64,000 nt of DNA from Bacillota bacterium (GCA_023664625.1 JAMPFD010000007.1:1-64000), one strand, 5' to 3'. Positions 35,714-44,362 are shown, counted from the first letter of the stretch. Program-made: numbers and translations. The notes: generated by a model not told the origin, from the letters alone.

Positions 35714-38700
35714 TTAATCTTTCACTTCTATAACTTTATTTGAGAAAACAAGCCAAAGGTAGCCGCTCACATTCTTGTGCCCCATCTTTCTTAGCAGACT
35801 CATATATTGCTGAACCTGTGTCTTATAACATTCTTTGAAGGATCGTAGCTTGAAGTCAATGACAATAGTGCGCTTTCCGTCCGTCATGACACGGTCCGGG
35901 CGTTGTTCATGGAATGTATCGGACTCCTTGTCGTATGTCAGTATAGAGCATTCATTGTATATTTTCCATTTATCAGAGAACCATTCGGCTATCTGCGGGT
36001 TTGAGAGAGCGGTCTCTATCTGCTGTCGCAGGGCTTCTGCTGTTATGTCCTGACCGTAGAGAAGCCCTTCCATCTCAAGCCGCAGTAGTGCAGAAGGAAT
36101 CTCGTTGGATGTGCGGATGCCGGCGAACAGGGCATGCAGTATGTTGCCCATCTGAATATATTGTGACCGCAATTGTTCTCCTTCCTGCTCATCTGTTAGT
36201 ATGAAGTCTTTGCTCCTGTTGCTCTCCAGGAATTCCGGTTGGCGGGTATTGGTCTTTATGTTTATTGTCATTGGAAGGAATGGTTGCATAAATACGTTCC
36301 TGGTTTCCTTCTCGGACTTTTCTGTATGTCCCTGCCAAGATTCGCCAAATGAATATAGACCATCATTGTATGTACCGATGCCTTTAGCGGAAATGGTTGA
36401 GACTGTGTCTTCAATCAGTTTCCCGCGAAAATTTTTTGACTGTTTTGCCTGTGTAGAGATGAAAAGATTTTCAACGGCTCTGGTGAAGCCAACATATAGT
36501 AGGTTGAGGTTGTCCACCTCGTTTTGCAGATGTTCTTCCCAATAGTACGATTCGTAGATTGTGCCGCACATTTGTTTTGCATTGCTGTATATGGGGATTA
36601 CTTTCAGTCTGTTAAAAGGTTCTGTCGGAGGTTTGCACCAGAGGAGGCTTGGCAGTTCGAGCTTCCAGTCGCAGAAAGGTATAATGACGTGTCTGTACTC
36701 AAGTCCTTTACTCTTATGTATTGTAAGGATTCGGATGCCGTTATCTGAATCACTTTCGACTTTTTTCTTATGCATTGTCTCATCCCAATAGTTTATGAAT
36801 GACTGTAGGTCACCCATTGACTTTTGCAGAAATTCTGTCACACAGTCAAGGAAACAGCAGACAAATGCGCTCTGGTTGTCCATTTGTTCCAAGGAGAAAA
36901 TGGAGTACAGTTCTTCGCACAACTGATACAACGGCATGGATGCAAGGGACTCGAGATTGTCGGTGAGTCGTTGTGGCAGAAGCAAATTGGTAAGTATTTC
37001 AGGCTGTATGGCTGTACTGCGGAGTACATAGCGCTGATAATATAGAGACAAACGTGCTTTGATTATGTCGTCCTGTGGTTGCATCAGGAGCCTTATGGCA
37101 TCAATGATGATGACGGCTGCCGGTGAAGCATTAAGTAGGAATGCTTCGTTGGAGACAAGCTTTAGTTCATTGACTACAGGTGAAGGGTGGGTACGGAAAG
37201 TCTCCATACAGTAGCTTACGATATCCGGAATATGGCTGTTTGTCCTGACAAGTATGGCAATGTCGCGCTGTCTCGCACCTTTTTCGATGAGCGAGATGAC
37301 AGTGTCGGCAACATACCGCATTGTATCTTCTTCATAATTCTCTTTGTCAAAGAGTCTGACCTCTACATATCCGCTTACAGTCTTACCCTCAGGGAACTTC
37401 TGTTCTACGTCCTCGTATGCCTGTTTCATGTTTCCGGCATCTTTAGTATCGCAGTTTTCTTTTACGGATTCATGGACAATGCCTGCTGCTTCTGTGAAGA
37501 AGGCATTGTTGAACTGGATGACTTTTGTAGACGACCGTCTGTTGATCTGCAAGTGACGGATGTCTATTGTCTCCTGTGTCTTCTTGTTGAATTCCTCATT
37601 TATGTTGTTAAGGAGCCGCCAGTCTCCGGAGCGCCAGCGGTAAATGCTCTGCTTGACGTCACCGACGATAAGGTTATCGTGTCCTTTTGCCATACAGTCG
37701 TTGAGCAGAACCTTGAAATTTCTCCATTGTATTCGTGATGTATCCTGAAACTCATCAATCATTATGCTCTGCAACAATGCACCGATTTTCTCAAAGATAA
37801 ACGGCGAATCCGAATCTTCAATCATCTTGGCGAGAAGTGTCTGGGTGTCTGACAGCAGGAAACGGTCCTGTTCTCTGTTGCTGAGATCGATTTCTTCCTT
37901 TATTGCCCGCAAGAGCCTTAGTTTGGAGAGATGTTTCAATGTTATTTCCGCACTGCGTGCCTGTATCTGCAAGGTAAAGAAGGATTCCATGGCTTTCAGG
38001 AACATTGGACGGAGGATTTCACGGCAAAAATCCTTCAGATGAGCAGGACTTGTCTTCTTTACCCATTTGCCGGCATCGGTATCTTCTGTATCAAGGCACC
38101 TGCTGACATAGGAGTTGACGCTGAGTTCTTTTACAGGTTTTAATGCCATGTTTCTAATGAATGTTCCAACGCCTTTTGCACCTTGATAAAAGACAGTCTC
38201 GTCATATCCATGTCGTTCTATCTCGTCCCACATTTCCTGTCCTTGACTGTTGACAGCCTTGTTGCTGTTCTGGATTATGGAGCGCAACAGGGTGGAGTAT
38301 TCTGTATAGAAATCATTATCGTTGCCTGCGTTGCCGAATTTCTCCATAAATTCCTCTGCATGTTCTTTGTACTCATCGCTGATGAGTGTCTCACCAAAGG
38401 ATTTTATCTGTCCTATGATGTTCCATGCCTTTTCCTCGTCCATAGATGAACGGATATAGTCAAGAATCCAGATCAGTTCACGGTCGTTTTCTTGCAGGCT
38501 GTCTATCCAGCGGTCTACGGCTTCATACTCAATCTCTTTGTCGTTCAGCTCAATACGCAGATTTGGCGTAAGGTCCAGCTCGCGTGCAAGGTTGCGCAGT
38601 ACGGTCTGGAAAAATCTGTCAATTGTCTCTACACGAAAGAAATTATAGTGATGTAACAACAGCCTTAGAGCCTCCGTGGCACGTTCCCTCACAAAGTTTT

Positions 38701-38977
38701 CATCTACCTTTCCGTTTGTGAAAGGCCGTTTTTCGTTCTGCTGTTGCAGTTCCGGGAGCATAACGTTTATATATACATCAGAGTCGTGCAGCCCGTGGGC
38801 AATGCCGTACAGTTGGGATAATATGCGCATTTTCATCTCCTCTGTAGCCTTGTTCGTAAAGGTTACGGCAAGGATATGACGGTAACTCCTTGGATTGGCA
38901 ATGAGCCTCTTGATATATTCTACTGCCAGGCGGAACGTCTTTCCTGAGCCGGCACTCGCTTTATAGATTGTCAGCAC
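35714..38977 (-). CDS. addA: UvrD-family helicase-exonuclease AddA/RecB-like
   Basis: 1087 residues. SF1A helicase motifs in order: ASAGSGKTFRLAVEYIKRL (Walker A), AVTFTNKATEEMK, MIDEFQDTSRIQW (motif II), VGDVKQSIYRWRSGD (motif III) and VGFTRAVENLF (motif VI). A C-terminal RecB-type nuclease domain follows with IVIDFKLRSF (Asp-x-Lys). It forms the motor and one nuclease of the break-resection enzyme with the downstream addB product. The gene begins the leftward pair; 38978-39180 upstream has no other feature. Confidence 0.92.
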   Translation of the reverse strand: MLTIYKASAGSGKTFRLAVEYIKRLIANPRSYRHILAVTFTNKATEEMKMRILSQLYGIAHGLHDSDVYINVMLPELQQQNEKRPFTNGKVDENFVRERATEALRLLLHHYNFFRVETIDRFFQTVLRNLARELDLTPNLRIELNDKEIEYEAVDRWIDSLQENDRELIWILDYIRSSMDEEKAWNIIGQIKSFGETLISDEYKEHAEEFMEKFGNAGNDNDFYTEYSTLLRSIIQNSNKAVNSQGQEMWDEIERHGYDETVFYQGAKGVGTFIRNMALKPVKELSVNSYVSRCLDTEDTDAGKWVKKTSPAHLKDFCREILRPMFLKAMESFFTLQIQARSAEITLKHLSKLRLLRAIKEEIDLSNREQDRFLLSDTQTLLAKMIEDSDSPFIFEKIGALLQSIMIDEFQDTSRIQWRNFKVLLNDCMAKGHDNLIVGDVKQSIYRWRSGDWRLLNNINEEFNKKTQETIDIRHLQINRRSSTKVIQFNNAFFTEAAGIVHESVKENCDTKDAGNMKQAYEDVEQKFPEGKTVSGYVEVRLFDKENYEEDTMRYVADTVISLIEKGARQRDIAILVRTNSHIPDIVSYCMETFRTHPSPVVNELKLVSNEAFLLNASPAAVIIIDAIRLLMQPQDDIIKARLSLYYQRYVLRSTAIQPEILTNLLLPQRLTDNLESLASMPLYQLCEELYSIFSLEQMDNQSAFVCCFLDCVTEFLQKSMGDLQSFINYWDETMHKKKVESDSDNGIRILTIHKSKGLEYRHVIIPFCDWKLELPSLLWCKPPTEPFNRLKVIPIYSNAKQMCGTIYESYYWEEHLQNEVDNLNLLYVGFTRAVENLFISTQAKQSKNFRGKLIEDTVSTISAKGIGTYNDGLYSFGESWQGHTEKSEKETRNVFMQPFLPMTINIKTNTRQPEFLESNRSKDFILTDEQEGEQLRSQYIQMGNILHALFAGIRTSNEIPSALLRLEMEGLLYGQDITAEALRQQIETALSNPQIAEWFSDKWKIYNECSILTYDKESDTFHEQRPDRVMTDGKRTIVIDFKLRSFKECYKTQVQQYMSLLRKMGHKNVSGYLWLVFSNKVIEVKD

Positions 38978-39180
38978 TTGTTTTGTTTTTCAGTCAATTA
39001 TGATTATCAAATCCTCTTTCGCATTTGACGTATGAGATTCTTTATGATGACAAAGTTACAAAGAAAATATGAAAAAATGTGTGCCAGCCATTGATTTTTT
39101 TATGTATATGGCAACTTTCGCTCTCTCACTGTTCAGGCAAAGTATCAGGAGCCGTATGTATGCAGATGATAACGAGATAC

Positions 39181-39226
39181 ATAAAAAGCAAGAAACCTGC
39201 TTTTCATGAGAAAAGCAGGTTCTTGT
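39181..39226 (-). terminator. Rho-independent terminator of rplU-rpmA
   Basis: On the minus strand a 16-bp stem (39210-39225 with 39190-39205, arms AAGAAACCTGCTTTTC and complement) followed by GCTTTTTAT. Confidence 0.88.
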
Positions 39227-39278
39227 GTTTGTTTGGAATAAGTGTATTTTTTATAAATACTATTTGTTTGGAGTTGGG

Positions 39279-39542
39279 TTATGCTTCTGCAGCAGGAATG
39301 ACAGAGACGACAGACTTGTCGTACTTTCCTCTGTGGAAGTTTACCGTACCGTCTACGAGAGCGTAGAGAGTATCATCCTTACCCTGTGCTACATTTTCGC
39401 CAGGGAAGTGCTTGTTGCCACGCTGGCGTACAATGATGTTGCCTGCGATACACTTCTGACCACCCCAAATCTTGACACCGAGTCGCTGTGAAGCTGACTC
39501 GCGACCGTTCTTAGAACTACCGACACCTTTTTTATGAGCCAT
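39279..39542 (-). CDS. rpmA: 50S ribosomal protein L27 (bL27)
   Basis: 87 residues. [25 protein letters not shown] and GNIIVRQRG are conserved bL27 segments; the N-terminal arm reaches the peptidyl-transferase centre. There is no Firmicutes-type N-terminal cleavage extension. Second gene after rplU, the standard order. Confidence 0.97.
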   Translation of the reverse strand: MAHKKGVGSSKNGRESASQRLGVKIWGGQKCIAGNIIVRQRGNKHFPGENVAQGKDDTLYALVDGTVNFHRGKYDKSVVSVIPAAEA

Positions 39543-39561
39543 TTCTTAGTCCTCCTCTGAT

Positions 39562-39879
39562 TTAAGCGATTACTGACTTGATAACAATCTCTGTGTACTG
39601 CTGACGATGACCGTTCTTCTTGCGAGAGTCCTTGCGGCGCTTCATCTTGAATACGATAACCTTGTCACCCTTTACGAGCGGGGTGACGATCTCAGCCGTA
39701 ACTTTTGCACCCTCTACGGTTGGTGCACCTACCTTGACTGCGCCGTCAGCATCTACGAGCAGTACTTTCTCAAACTCAACAGCCTGGCCTTCTTCAGCCT
39801 CCTTGATGTGCTGAACGAAGAGCTTCTTGCCCTCCTCTGCCTTAAACTGCTGACCGTTGATTTCTACAATTGCGTACAT
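39562..39879 (-). CDS. rplU: 50S ribosomal protein L21 (bL21)
   Basis: 105 residues. [20 protein letters not shown] at the N terminus and the basic [21 protein letters not shown] near the C terminus (motif RKKNGHRQ) are diagnostic. Binds 23S rRNA. Starts the rplU-rpmA operon; 19 bp separate the two genes. Confidence 0.97.
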   Translation of the reverse strand: MYAIVEINGQQFKAEEGKKLFVQHIKEAEEGQAVEFEKVLLVDADGAVKVGAPTVEGAKVTAEIVTPLVKGDKVIVFKMKRRKDSRKKNGHRQQYTEIVIKSVIA

Positions 39880-39900
39880 TGTTTAATTGTATTGTGAAAT

Positions 39901-39965
39901 TATCGGATTTTCTCCGTCAGGCGTCCCGCTTCGTGCGGATACTTGATTGAGCCTCAGCGGATATA
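39901..39965 (-). promoter_or_regulatory. Structured rplU leader
   Basis: On the minus strand the leader folds into nested pairs: CCGC / GCGG apical hairpin (loop ACGAA) enclosed by AGGC / GCCT and TCCG / CGGA. The leader is about 140 nt from a -7 box. It may be an autoregulatory L21 leader as in other phyla; sequence alone does not prove this. Confidence 0.45.
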
Positions 39966-40023
39966 ATCAGTTGCCTGTGTTTCGTAATATTATGAAGTTT
40001 AGCATTAAAAACACAAAGCAGAT

Positions 40024-40031
40024 GCAAAATT
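40024..40031 (-). promoter_or_regulatory. -7 promoter box of rplU-rpmA
   Basis: Reads TAATTTTG on the minus strand. Confidence 0.5.
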
Positions 40032-40304
40032 ACTAAATATTCTTAGAATATTCGCCGACCAATATGTATCAGGGCTTTTATTTAGTAAAGTTTAACATGC
40101 AAGCAGGGTTTGTACTTTCAGAAAGGCATAAAACAGTAGTATAATCCGTATCGTAATTCTTTCAAAGCACCTATATATACATTATATATTATATACCGTT
40201 TTCTTAAATTTATATAACGCAGGTTGTTTTTGTATGGTAATATGAACATTTCAAAAACCATGTGATTAAAATTTAAATAATTCATGGTTATGCTTTTTTA
40301 TTCT

Positions 40305-40312
40305 TATCTTTG
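40305..40312 (+). promoter_or_regulatory. -7 promoter box of the rubredoxin gene
   Basis: TATCTTTG, with about 90 nt of leader before the ATG. The AT-rich stretch 40040-40304 between the two divergent promoters shows nothing else. Confidence 0.6.
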
Positions 40313-40324
40313 CACCCGTAAAAA

Positions 40325-40381
40325 AACAGTTATCGCACACTGCCCGGAGCAGTGTCTGCTTAGTCAGACAGGGATGCTGTT
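40325..40381 (+). promoter_or_regulatory. Structured leader upstream of rubredoxin, possible three-way junction
   Basis: AACAG (40325-40329) can pair with CTGTT (40377-40381), enclosing hairpin ACACTGC-CCGGA-GCAGTGT (40337-40355) and a second short stem TCTG / CAGA (40355-40368). Compact closed architecture near the start of the transcript suggests a cis-regulatory RNA. No known class recognised. Confidence 0.45.
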
Positions 40382-40410
40382 ATGGTATTAATCAATAAAA
40401 ACTCATGACT

Positions 40411-40572
40411 ATGGAAAAGTACGTTTGTGATGTATGCGGCTGGGTTTATGATCCGGCAGTAGGAGTGCCTGAGGCAGGTATAGCTCCTGGTACACCGTTT
40501 GAGGAATTGCCTGAGGATTTTGAGTGCCCTCTATGTGGTGTAGGTAAGTCAGATTTCTCAGTAGAAGGTTAA
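40411..40572 (+). CDS. Rubredoxin
   Basis: 53 residues with the two iron-binding knuckles CDVCGW and [11 protein letters not shown], plus the invariant YDP and aromatic core residues. A single Fe(Cys)4 site carries one electron in the cytoplasm, often to rubrerythrin or other oxygen-defence enzymes in anaerobes. An ATG two codons upstream (40405) is an alternative start. Single-gene unit with its own promoter and terminator. Confidence 0.95.
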   Translation: MEKYVCDVCGWVYDPAVGVPEAGIAPGTPFEELPEDFECPLCGVGKSDFSVEG

Positions 40573-40582
40573 TTTAGTAGTG

Positions 40583-40627
40583 AAGAAATATGTCATAGGA
40601 CTATTACATGACATATTTCTTCATTTT
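40583..40627 (+). terminator. Rho-independent terminator of rubredoxin
   Basis: 14-bp perfect stem AAGAAATATGTCAT / ATGACATATTTCTT, loop of 11, then CATTTTTTTT. Confidence 0.88.
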
Positions 40628-40719
40628 TTTTGCCAATTTGTAGGCACTGTAAGTGCTCTTTCATGTTTCAACCGGCGGTTTATGCCGTATCATCCATATT
40701 TCTCCCTTTATTTTCTTTG

Positions 40720-40789
40720 TAAGTAACTGTTGAAAAATAGTTTTAGTAAGAAAATATTCAATTATAAAATAATTTTCAACAGTTACTTA
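40720..40789. mobile_element. 70-bp internally deleted MITE, copy 4
   Basis: TAAGTAACTGTTGAAAA at the left is matched by a perfect inverted copy TTTTCAACAGTTACTTA at the right (17 bp). Only the ends of the 178-bp element remain. The RNA would form a long hairpin; it lies 31 bp beyond the stop of ybjQ and may serve as its terminator. Confidence 0.8.
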
Positions 40790-40820
40790 TAGAAATAGAG
40801 GAACAGGAAACAGGTCTCTG

Positions 40821-41141
40821 TTAATCAATGACTACGGCGGTGCCGCTGGTGGCTACCATCAGCATCGAACCGCTCTGGCCTATGGTTTCGTAATCAACGT
40901 CTATGCCGACTATGGCATTCGCTCCAAGTTGCGCAGCTCGTTCCATCATTTCTTTCATTGAGGTTTCGCGGGCTTCCATAAGTACTTTTTCATAACTGCC
41001 ACTGCGTCCGCCGACTACGTCTCGGATTGAGGCAAAGAAGTCCTTAACAATGTTTGCACCGATGATTGTCTCTCCAGCCACGACGCCTTTGTATTCGCGT
41101 ATTGTGTGACCTTGAATTGTTGGGGTCGTTGTCAGTATCAT
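40821..41141 (-). CDS. YbjQ family (UPF0145) protein
   Basis: 106 residues, full length. [33 protein letters not shown] and [13 protein letters not shown] are the conserved blocks of this pentamer-forming family, earlier listed as heavy-metal-binding domain proteins. Function unknown. Encoded 58 bp after yaaA on the same strand. Confidence 0.93.
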   Translation of the reverse strand: MILTTTPTIQGHTIREYKGVVAGETIIGANIVKDFFASIRDVVGGRSGSYEKVLMEARETSMKEMMERAAQLGANAIVGIDVDYETIGQSGSMLMVATSGTAVVID

Positions 41142-41199
41142 ATTATTATTAGTTGCTGGTTGGCTTATTTTCCTGTGTACAGGAAGTTGTCGCTTAAAG

Positions 41200-41952
41200 T
41201 TATCTTACGAAATGTGGGAATAGTGTCTCGCCGATATTCGGGTTGTATTCGAAGCCTTCATGACTGAAAGCGGAGAGCTCATCAGGTGATTTTATGCGGT
41301 TATGTAGTATAAATCTCACCATTGCTCCACGGCAAGCTTTTGCCCATACGGCCTGCATTTTAAGGGTGTCGTCTTTTTGGCGGACATAGAAAAGAGGCTG
41401 TATGACAGTTGTCTCACGGCGGACGCGTTGCCAGTCAAACAGGTGCTCGTACTCTTCCGTGGAAAGATGAATGAGCACATTGTCATCTGCTTTTACGCTG
41501 TTGATGAGAATGTCAGTGAGCTTGTCTTTCCAAAACTGGGTCAAAGGGACGTTATCTGTGGATGGAAGCCTTACGTTATGCTCCATCCTGTATGGTACGA
41601 TGCCGTCCATCGGGCGGAGCAGTCCATAGAGAAAGCATGTTATCCACAAATGTTTCTGAGCAAAGATTAACTCCTCATCGTTAAGATCCGATGCTTTCAA
41701 ATGTTTATATGCCTGTCCATTGTACGACATTATTGCGGGATGAGGTTCTGTCGTGAAGAAATTCTGATAACGTTTCCAATTCTCATGGGCGATTTTATGG
41801 TTGCATCCAAGTAGGGCGGCAAGTTCTTCAACGTTTTGTTGCGACATATCGGCAGCCAGCATATTGGCCACATTCTGAAAGACCGGTTCTGTTAATGGTT
41901 GTGTCTTGGCATTATTGATCATTATCTTTGCATTCGCTAAGAGTATCTGCAT
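41200..41952 (-). CDS. yaaA: Peroxide stress protein YaaA
   Basis: 250 residues. [22 protein letters not shown] and the C-terminal region with [17 protein letters not shown] and [10 protein letters not shown] are characteristic of the DUF328/YaaA family. In E. coli YaaA lowers free iron and limits oxidative damage under peroxide stress and binds DNA. The N terminus [10 protein letters not shown] differs from the common LSPAKTLD, as in other Bacteroidetes members. Likely last host gene before the prophage. Confidence 0.92.
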   Translation of the reverse strand: MQILLANAKIMINNAKTQPLTEPVFQNVANMLAADMSQQNVEELAALLGCNHKIAHENWKRYQNFFTTEPHPAIMSYNGQAYKHLKASDLNDEELIFAQKHLWITCFLYGLLRPMDGIVPYRMEHNVRLPSTDNVPLTQFWKDKLTDILINSVKADDNVLIHLSTEEYEHLFDWQRVRRETTVIQPLFYVRQKDDTLKMQAVWAKACRGAMVRFILHNRIKSPDELSAFSHEGFEYNPNIGETLFPHFVR

Positions 41953-42745
41953 GATTTAGTGCGTTTTAGTAATTCAAGGACATGTTTCGCTCCAAGGGGT
42001 GAGAAATAATCAGACATGAACTCGGTGGTTCATAACAGTCACTAACAGGTCAATGCCCTTGGAATTTGAGAATGCTAATTTGTCGCCTTGCAAGTGGTAA
42101 CCTGCTGCGAGGCAGAGTATTGCTTTTTACCATGTAAAGCGTTAATTTTTGTCTCTTTTGCCCTGTTGCCATTGATGTCTTAAAAGTCTGTGATATTCCT
42201 CGCTGTGCTATATATCATGGAATGTGGGCTGTATAAAAGCTGCTTGACCTGTCATTGCCTAACCTGATTTGCGTCAGTAGATGTTTCCTGTTTGTCGGAA
42301 GTTTCTCCTGTGTTTGTTCACGTATAATATGTCTTTTGGGTACAAAGTTATAAAATTATCTTGAATTTAGGGTGTATGGAATGTAGAAATGTTGCACTTC
42401 GTTTGTGAATCTACACACTTCTGCCGGTTATGTCTGTATATGGATTTGTACATGTATGTACACACTCTTTTGTGATGTCTGTACGTTTTTGCATATTCTG
42501 TCATGTTATTTACAATACCCGAATAATGCCGATGAACGAACCGAATAACAATAAATGAGGCTGCAACACCCTGCTTTTTGGAGTATTACAGCCTCATTAT
42601 AAGTAAATGTCAGATTATCTCTTATCCTTCTACGGCAGCCTGGGCCGCAGCGAAGATTATCTATTTAGACGGCAGTTATACAATTTTGTACAGCTATGTG
42701 TCAGTCATGTTTTTTTACAATTCGCAGATTTGTAATAAGATATAC
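41953..42745. other. Host-prophage boundary region, no gene seen
   Basis: Contains the fourth 22-bp array (42092-42150), an inverted repeat TGTACAT-GT-ATGTACA (42447-42462), a hairpin with arms AATGAGGCTG / CAGCCTCATT (42554-42598) and two direct copies of AGATTATCT near 42612 and 42654. The minus strand after 42660 reads a short peptide ending AAAQAAVEG-stop just before the hairpin, which may be the tail of a host gene broken by integration. No integrase is visible. Confidence 0.4.
42092..42150. repeat. 22-bp-phased palindrome array, copy 4 (decayed)
   Basis: GTAACC at 42097 and GTTAAT at 42141 are 44 bp apart (two steps); the middle position 42119 is decayed but is followed by CTTTTTACCATGTAAAG in the right phase. 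Confidence 0.55.
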
Positions 42746-42775
42746 TTGGTTTCTTCACTCGGTATATTACCTTTG
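42746..42775 (+). promoter_or_regulatory. Promoter abutting a start codon (leaderless transcript likely)
   Basis: TTG at 42746-42748, 19-bp spacer, -7 box TACCTTTG at 42768-42775. The ATG follows after only 5 bp. Confidence 0.65.
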
Positions 42776-42780
42776 CCATC

Positions 42781-42972
42781 ATGAAAGATTTAATCAGAAA
42801 ATACCGCAATTGGCGTTACCGCCGTCTGTACCAGAAGCTGTTTTGGCATTTCGCTACTAAAGACCATCTGTCCGCCACAAGTGCAGCATCAGAAGCTGCT
42901 GAAGCATTTTCTTGGTTGTGTGGATTTGAATATGCCGAGTTGTTCAAGAGCCTTAGAAAACCGGACGTTTAG
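42781..42972 (+). CDS. Small basic protein, hypothetical
   Basis: 63 residues, rich in Arg, Lys and aromatics at the N terminus (MKDLIRKYRNWRYRRLYQKL) and Ala-rich in the middle. Similar short proteins occur in Bacteroidales mobile elements, but no function is known to me. The promoter ends 5 bp before the ATG. Its 3' end overlaps the convergent Trypco2 gene by 20 bp. Confidence 0.7.
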   Translation: MKDLIRKYRNWRYRRLYQKLFWHFATKDHLSATSAASEAAEAFSWLCGFEYAELFKSLRKPDV

Positions 42973-43342
42973 GTCTGTTGTCTTTCTGGTGTTCTTGAGG
43001 TGTCTTCACATGTTCTGATGGCAGTACTACCGGCACTGAAAACGTAAGCCTTGACACATTCTCTGCCTTTGTAGAAGATTCAGAGCCAGTCTTTGCTCCA
43101 AGAATACTGATACCGCCTTTAACACCGCTTTCCTGCCCTGTAGACTCTGCTACCGTTACGGCAACATCAAAATTCAATCTCTCAATCTCCCTGATTTCAT
43201 TATTGACCATTAGGTGTTTCCCATACTCTCCTTTTGGTAAAGTAGGATTAACAATTGCGCCGTTGTCAAGCTCTGCTTGTAGCTCGCTGACCGCATTGGT
43301 AATGTCTGATACCGCTGCCTTTATAAATTCTTTCAGTTCCAT
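42953..43342 (-). CDS. Trypco2-domain-like protein
   Basis: 129 residues. An N-terminal helix (MELKEFIKAAVSDITNAVSELQ) is followed by a beta-domain: LNFDVAVTVAES, a Gly-rich turn GVKGGISILGAKTG, Ser-rich stretch, and SRLTFSVPVVLPS. This layout is that of the trypsin-co-occurring domain 2 (Trypco2), found in predicted bacterial conflict systems. No catalytic residues are evident, so it may be a sensor or adaptor. It is the last gene of the leftward repressor operon, 26 bp after the zinc-ribbon membrane gene, and would be expressed in the lysogen. Confidence 0.68.
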   Translation of the reverse strand: MELKEFIKAAVSDITNAVSELQAELDNGAIVNPTLPKGEYGKHLMVNNEIREIERLNFDVAVTVAESTGQESGVKGGISILGAKTGSESSTKAENVSRLTFSVPVVLPSEHVKTPQEHQKDNRPKRPVF

Positions 43343-43368
43343 AATTTCATATTTGCCTTTTATGCTCG

Positions 43369-43965
43369 CTATTGTTCGAAAGTGTAATCATTGTTCGATG
43401 TTATATCCGCAATTACCATTTTTAGTTTGCTTATATTTAGAGTTCCTTTCCCCTGAACATTATTGTTTTTTAGATTTGGCAAACTATCACGTGGCTCAAA
43501 ACCAATACTTGTCAGTTTTTTTATTAGCTCATAGTTGTCGCAATTACTATTATGATTCCACCTCACCTCCAATAGACAACGCACAAGAAATGCTATCGCA
43601 CCACCTACAAAAAGTGCGATAAGAAAAGAAGGCAAGCAGGCTATTAACACATCTTCCCATGAGCGACTATCCCGATGTTCTGTTTCCGCAAAACAGCCAC
43701 TCCAAATATATGTGCTAACAGAAAAAATAAGAATACCTATGAGAAAGTTTATTCGAGAAATCCTTAAGTCAACGCTATTACACTTTTCACACCGAGGAAC
43801 GCATACAGTGATTTTGTGGTATCTCGCAGAATGGTATATGCCACCGTAATGAGATGCTTTTTCAATATAGTAGCAATTCCTATAAACCTCATTTCCTTTG
43901 ATAGCAGAATTTTTACCACAAAAATGACATTTATGGCAACGGTTGTAATTGGGTAAAATTTTCAT
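43369..43965 (-). CDS. Zinc-ribbon protein with two membrane spans, hypothetical
   Basis: 198 residues. Four or more cysteines in paired form, CHKCHFCGKN near the N terminus and CVPRCEKC at about residue 55, suggest a zinc ribbon facing the cytoplasm. Two membrane spans follow (about residues 70-90 and 105-130, NFLIGILIFSVSTYIW and CLPSFLIALFVGGAIAFLV), then a soluble C-terminal domain of about 65 residues. Start codon overlaps the repressor stop (ATGA), so it is translationally coupled to the repressor. Function unknown; a role in superinfection exclusion or defence is inference. Confidence 0.75.
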   Translation of the reverse strand: MKILPNYNRCHKCHFCGKNSAIKGNEVYRNCYYIEKASHYGGIYHSARYHKITVCVPRCEKCNSVDLRISRINFLIGILIFSVSTYIWSGCFAETEHRDSRSWEDVLIACLPSFLIALFVGGAIAFLVRCLLEVRWNHNSNCDNYELIKKLTSIGFEPRDSLPNLKNNNVQGKGTLNISKLKMVIADITSNNDYTFEQ

Positions 43966-44351
43966 TTCCCCTCCATCATTTTTTCATAGACTTTAATCAG
44001 GCGTTCTTTCTCTGCAAGCAACGCTTCAAGTGCTTTCACACGTTCGGCAAGCACTGCGTCCCCAACTGTAACAGACACGTTGCCGCTGTCTGATGCCGGA
44101 GAATAGTCCCCCTCTGTGCGAATCTCTTTCTTGGTTGACTCCTCACCGATGAGCAACCAGCGTGCATCAACCCCAAGTGTGGTGATGATTTTTGTCACCA
44201 TATCCACACTTGGCTTACTTCTACGTTGTTTGCCAAGGTAACTTGACATACTGTTTTTAGGAAAGTCAATTGCTTTCTCAAAAGCAGCTTTATTGCCATC
44301 AAAACGCGAATTTACAAGCATTTCAATGCGGTCATTTATTGTTTCTGTCAT
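43962..44351 (-). CDS. Phage repressor, XRE-type helix-turn-helix
   Basis: 129 residues. HTH domain in about residues 5-65 (NRSRF-type pattern with AAFEKAIDFPKNSMSSYLGKQRRSKPSVDMVTKIITTLGVDARWLL; key part SMSSYLGKQRRSKP). A linker and a C-terminal helix (LAERVKALEALLAEKERLIKVYEKM as a coiled coil, residues 103-126) follow. There is no S24 peptidase domain, so it is not self-cleaving like lambda CI; induction would need an antirepressor or another signal. It is divergent from the early operon and heads the lysogeny operon. Confidence 0.88.
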   Translation of the reverse strand: MTETINDRIEMLVNSRFDGNKAAFEKAIDFPKNSMSSYLGKQRRSKPSVDMVTKIITTLGVDARWLLIGEESTKKEIRTEGDYSPASDSGNVSVTVGDAVLAERVKALEALLAEKERLIKVYEKMMEGK

Positions 44352-44362
44352 AGATTAAATAG

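Noticed and set aside
42554..42598. Terminator for a rightward host gene
   Set aside because: The hairpin is good but no T run follows on the plus strand and no rightward gene precedes it; recorded only as a hairpin at the prophage boundary.
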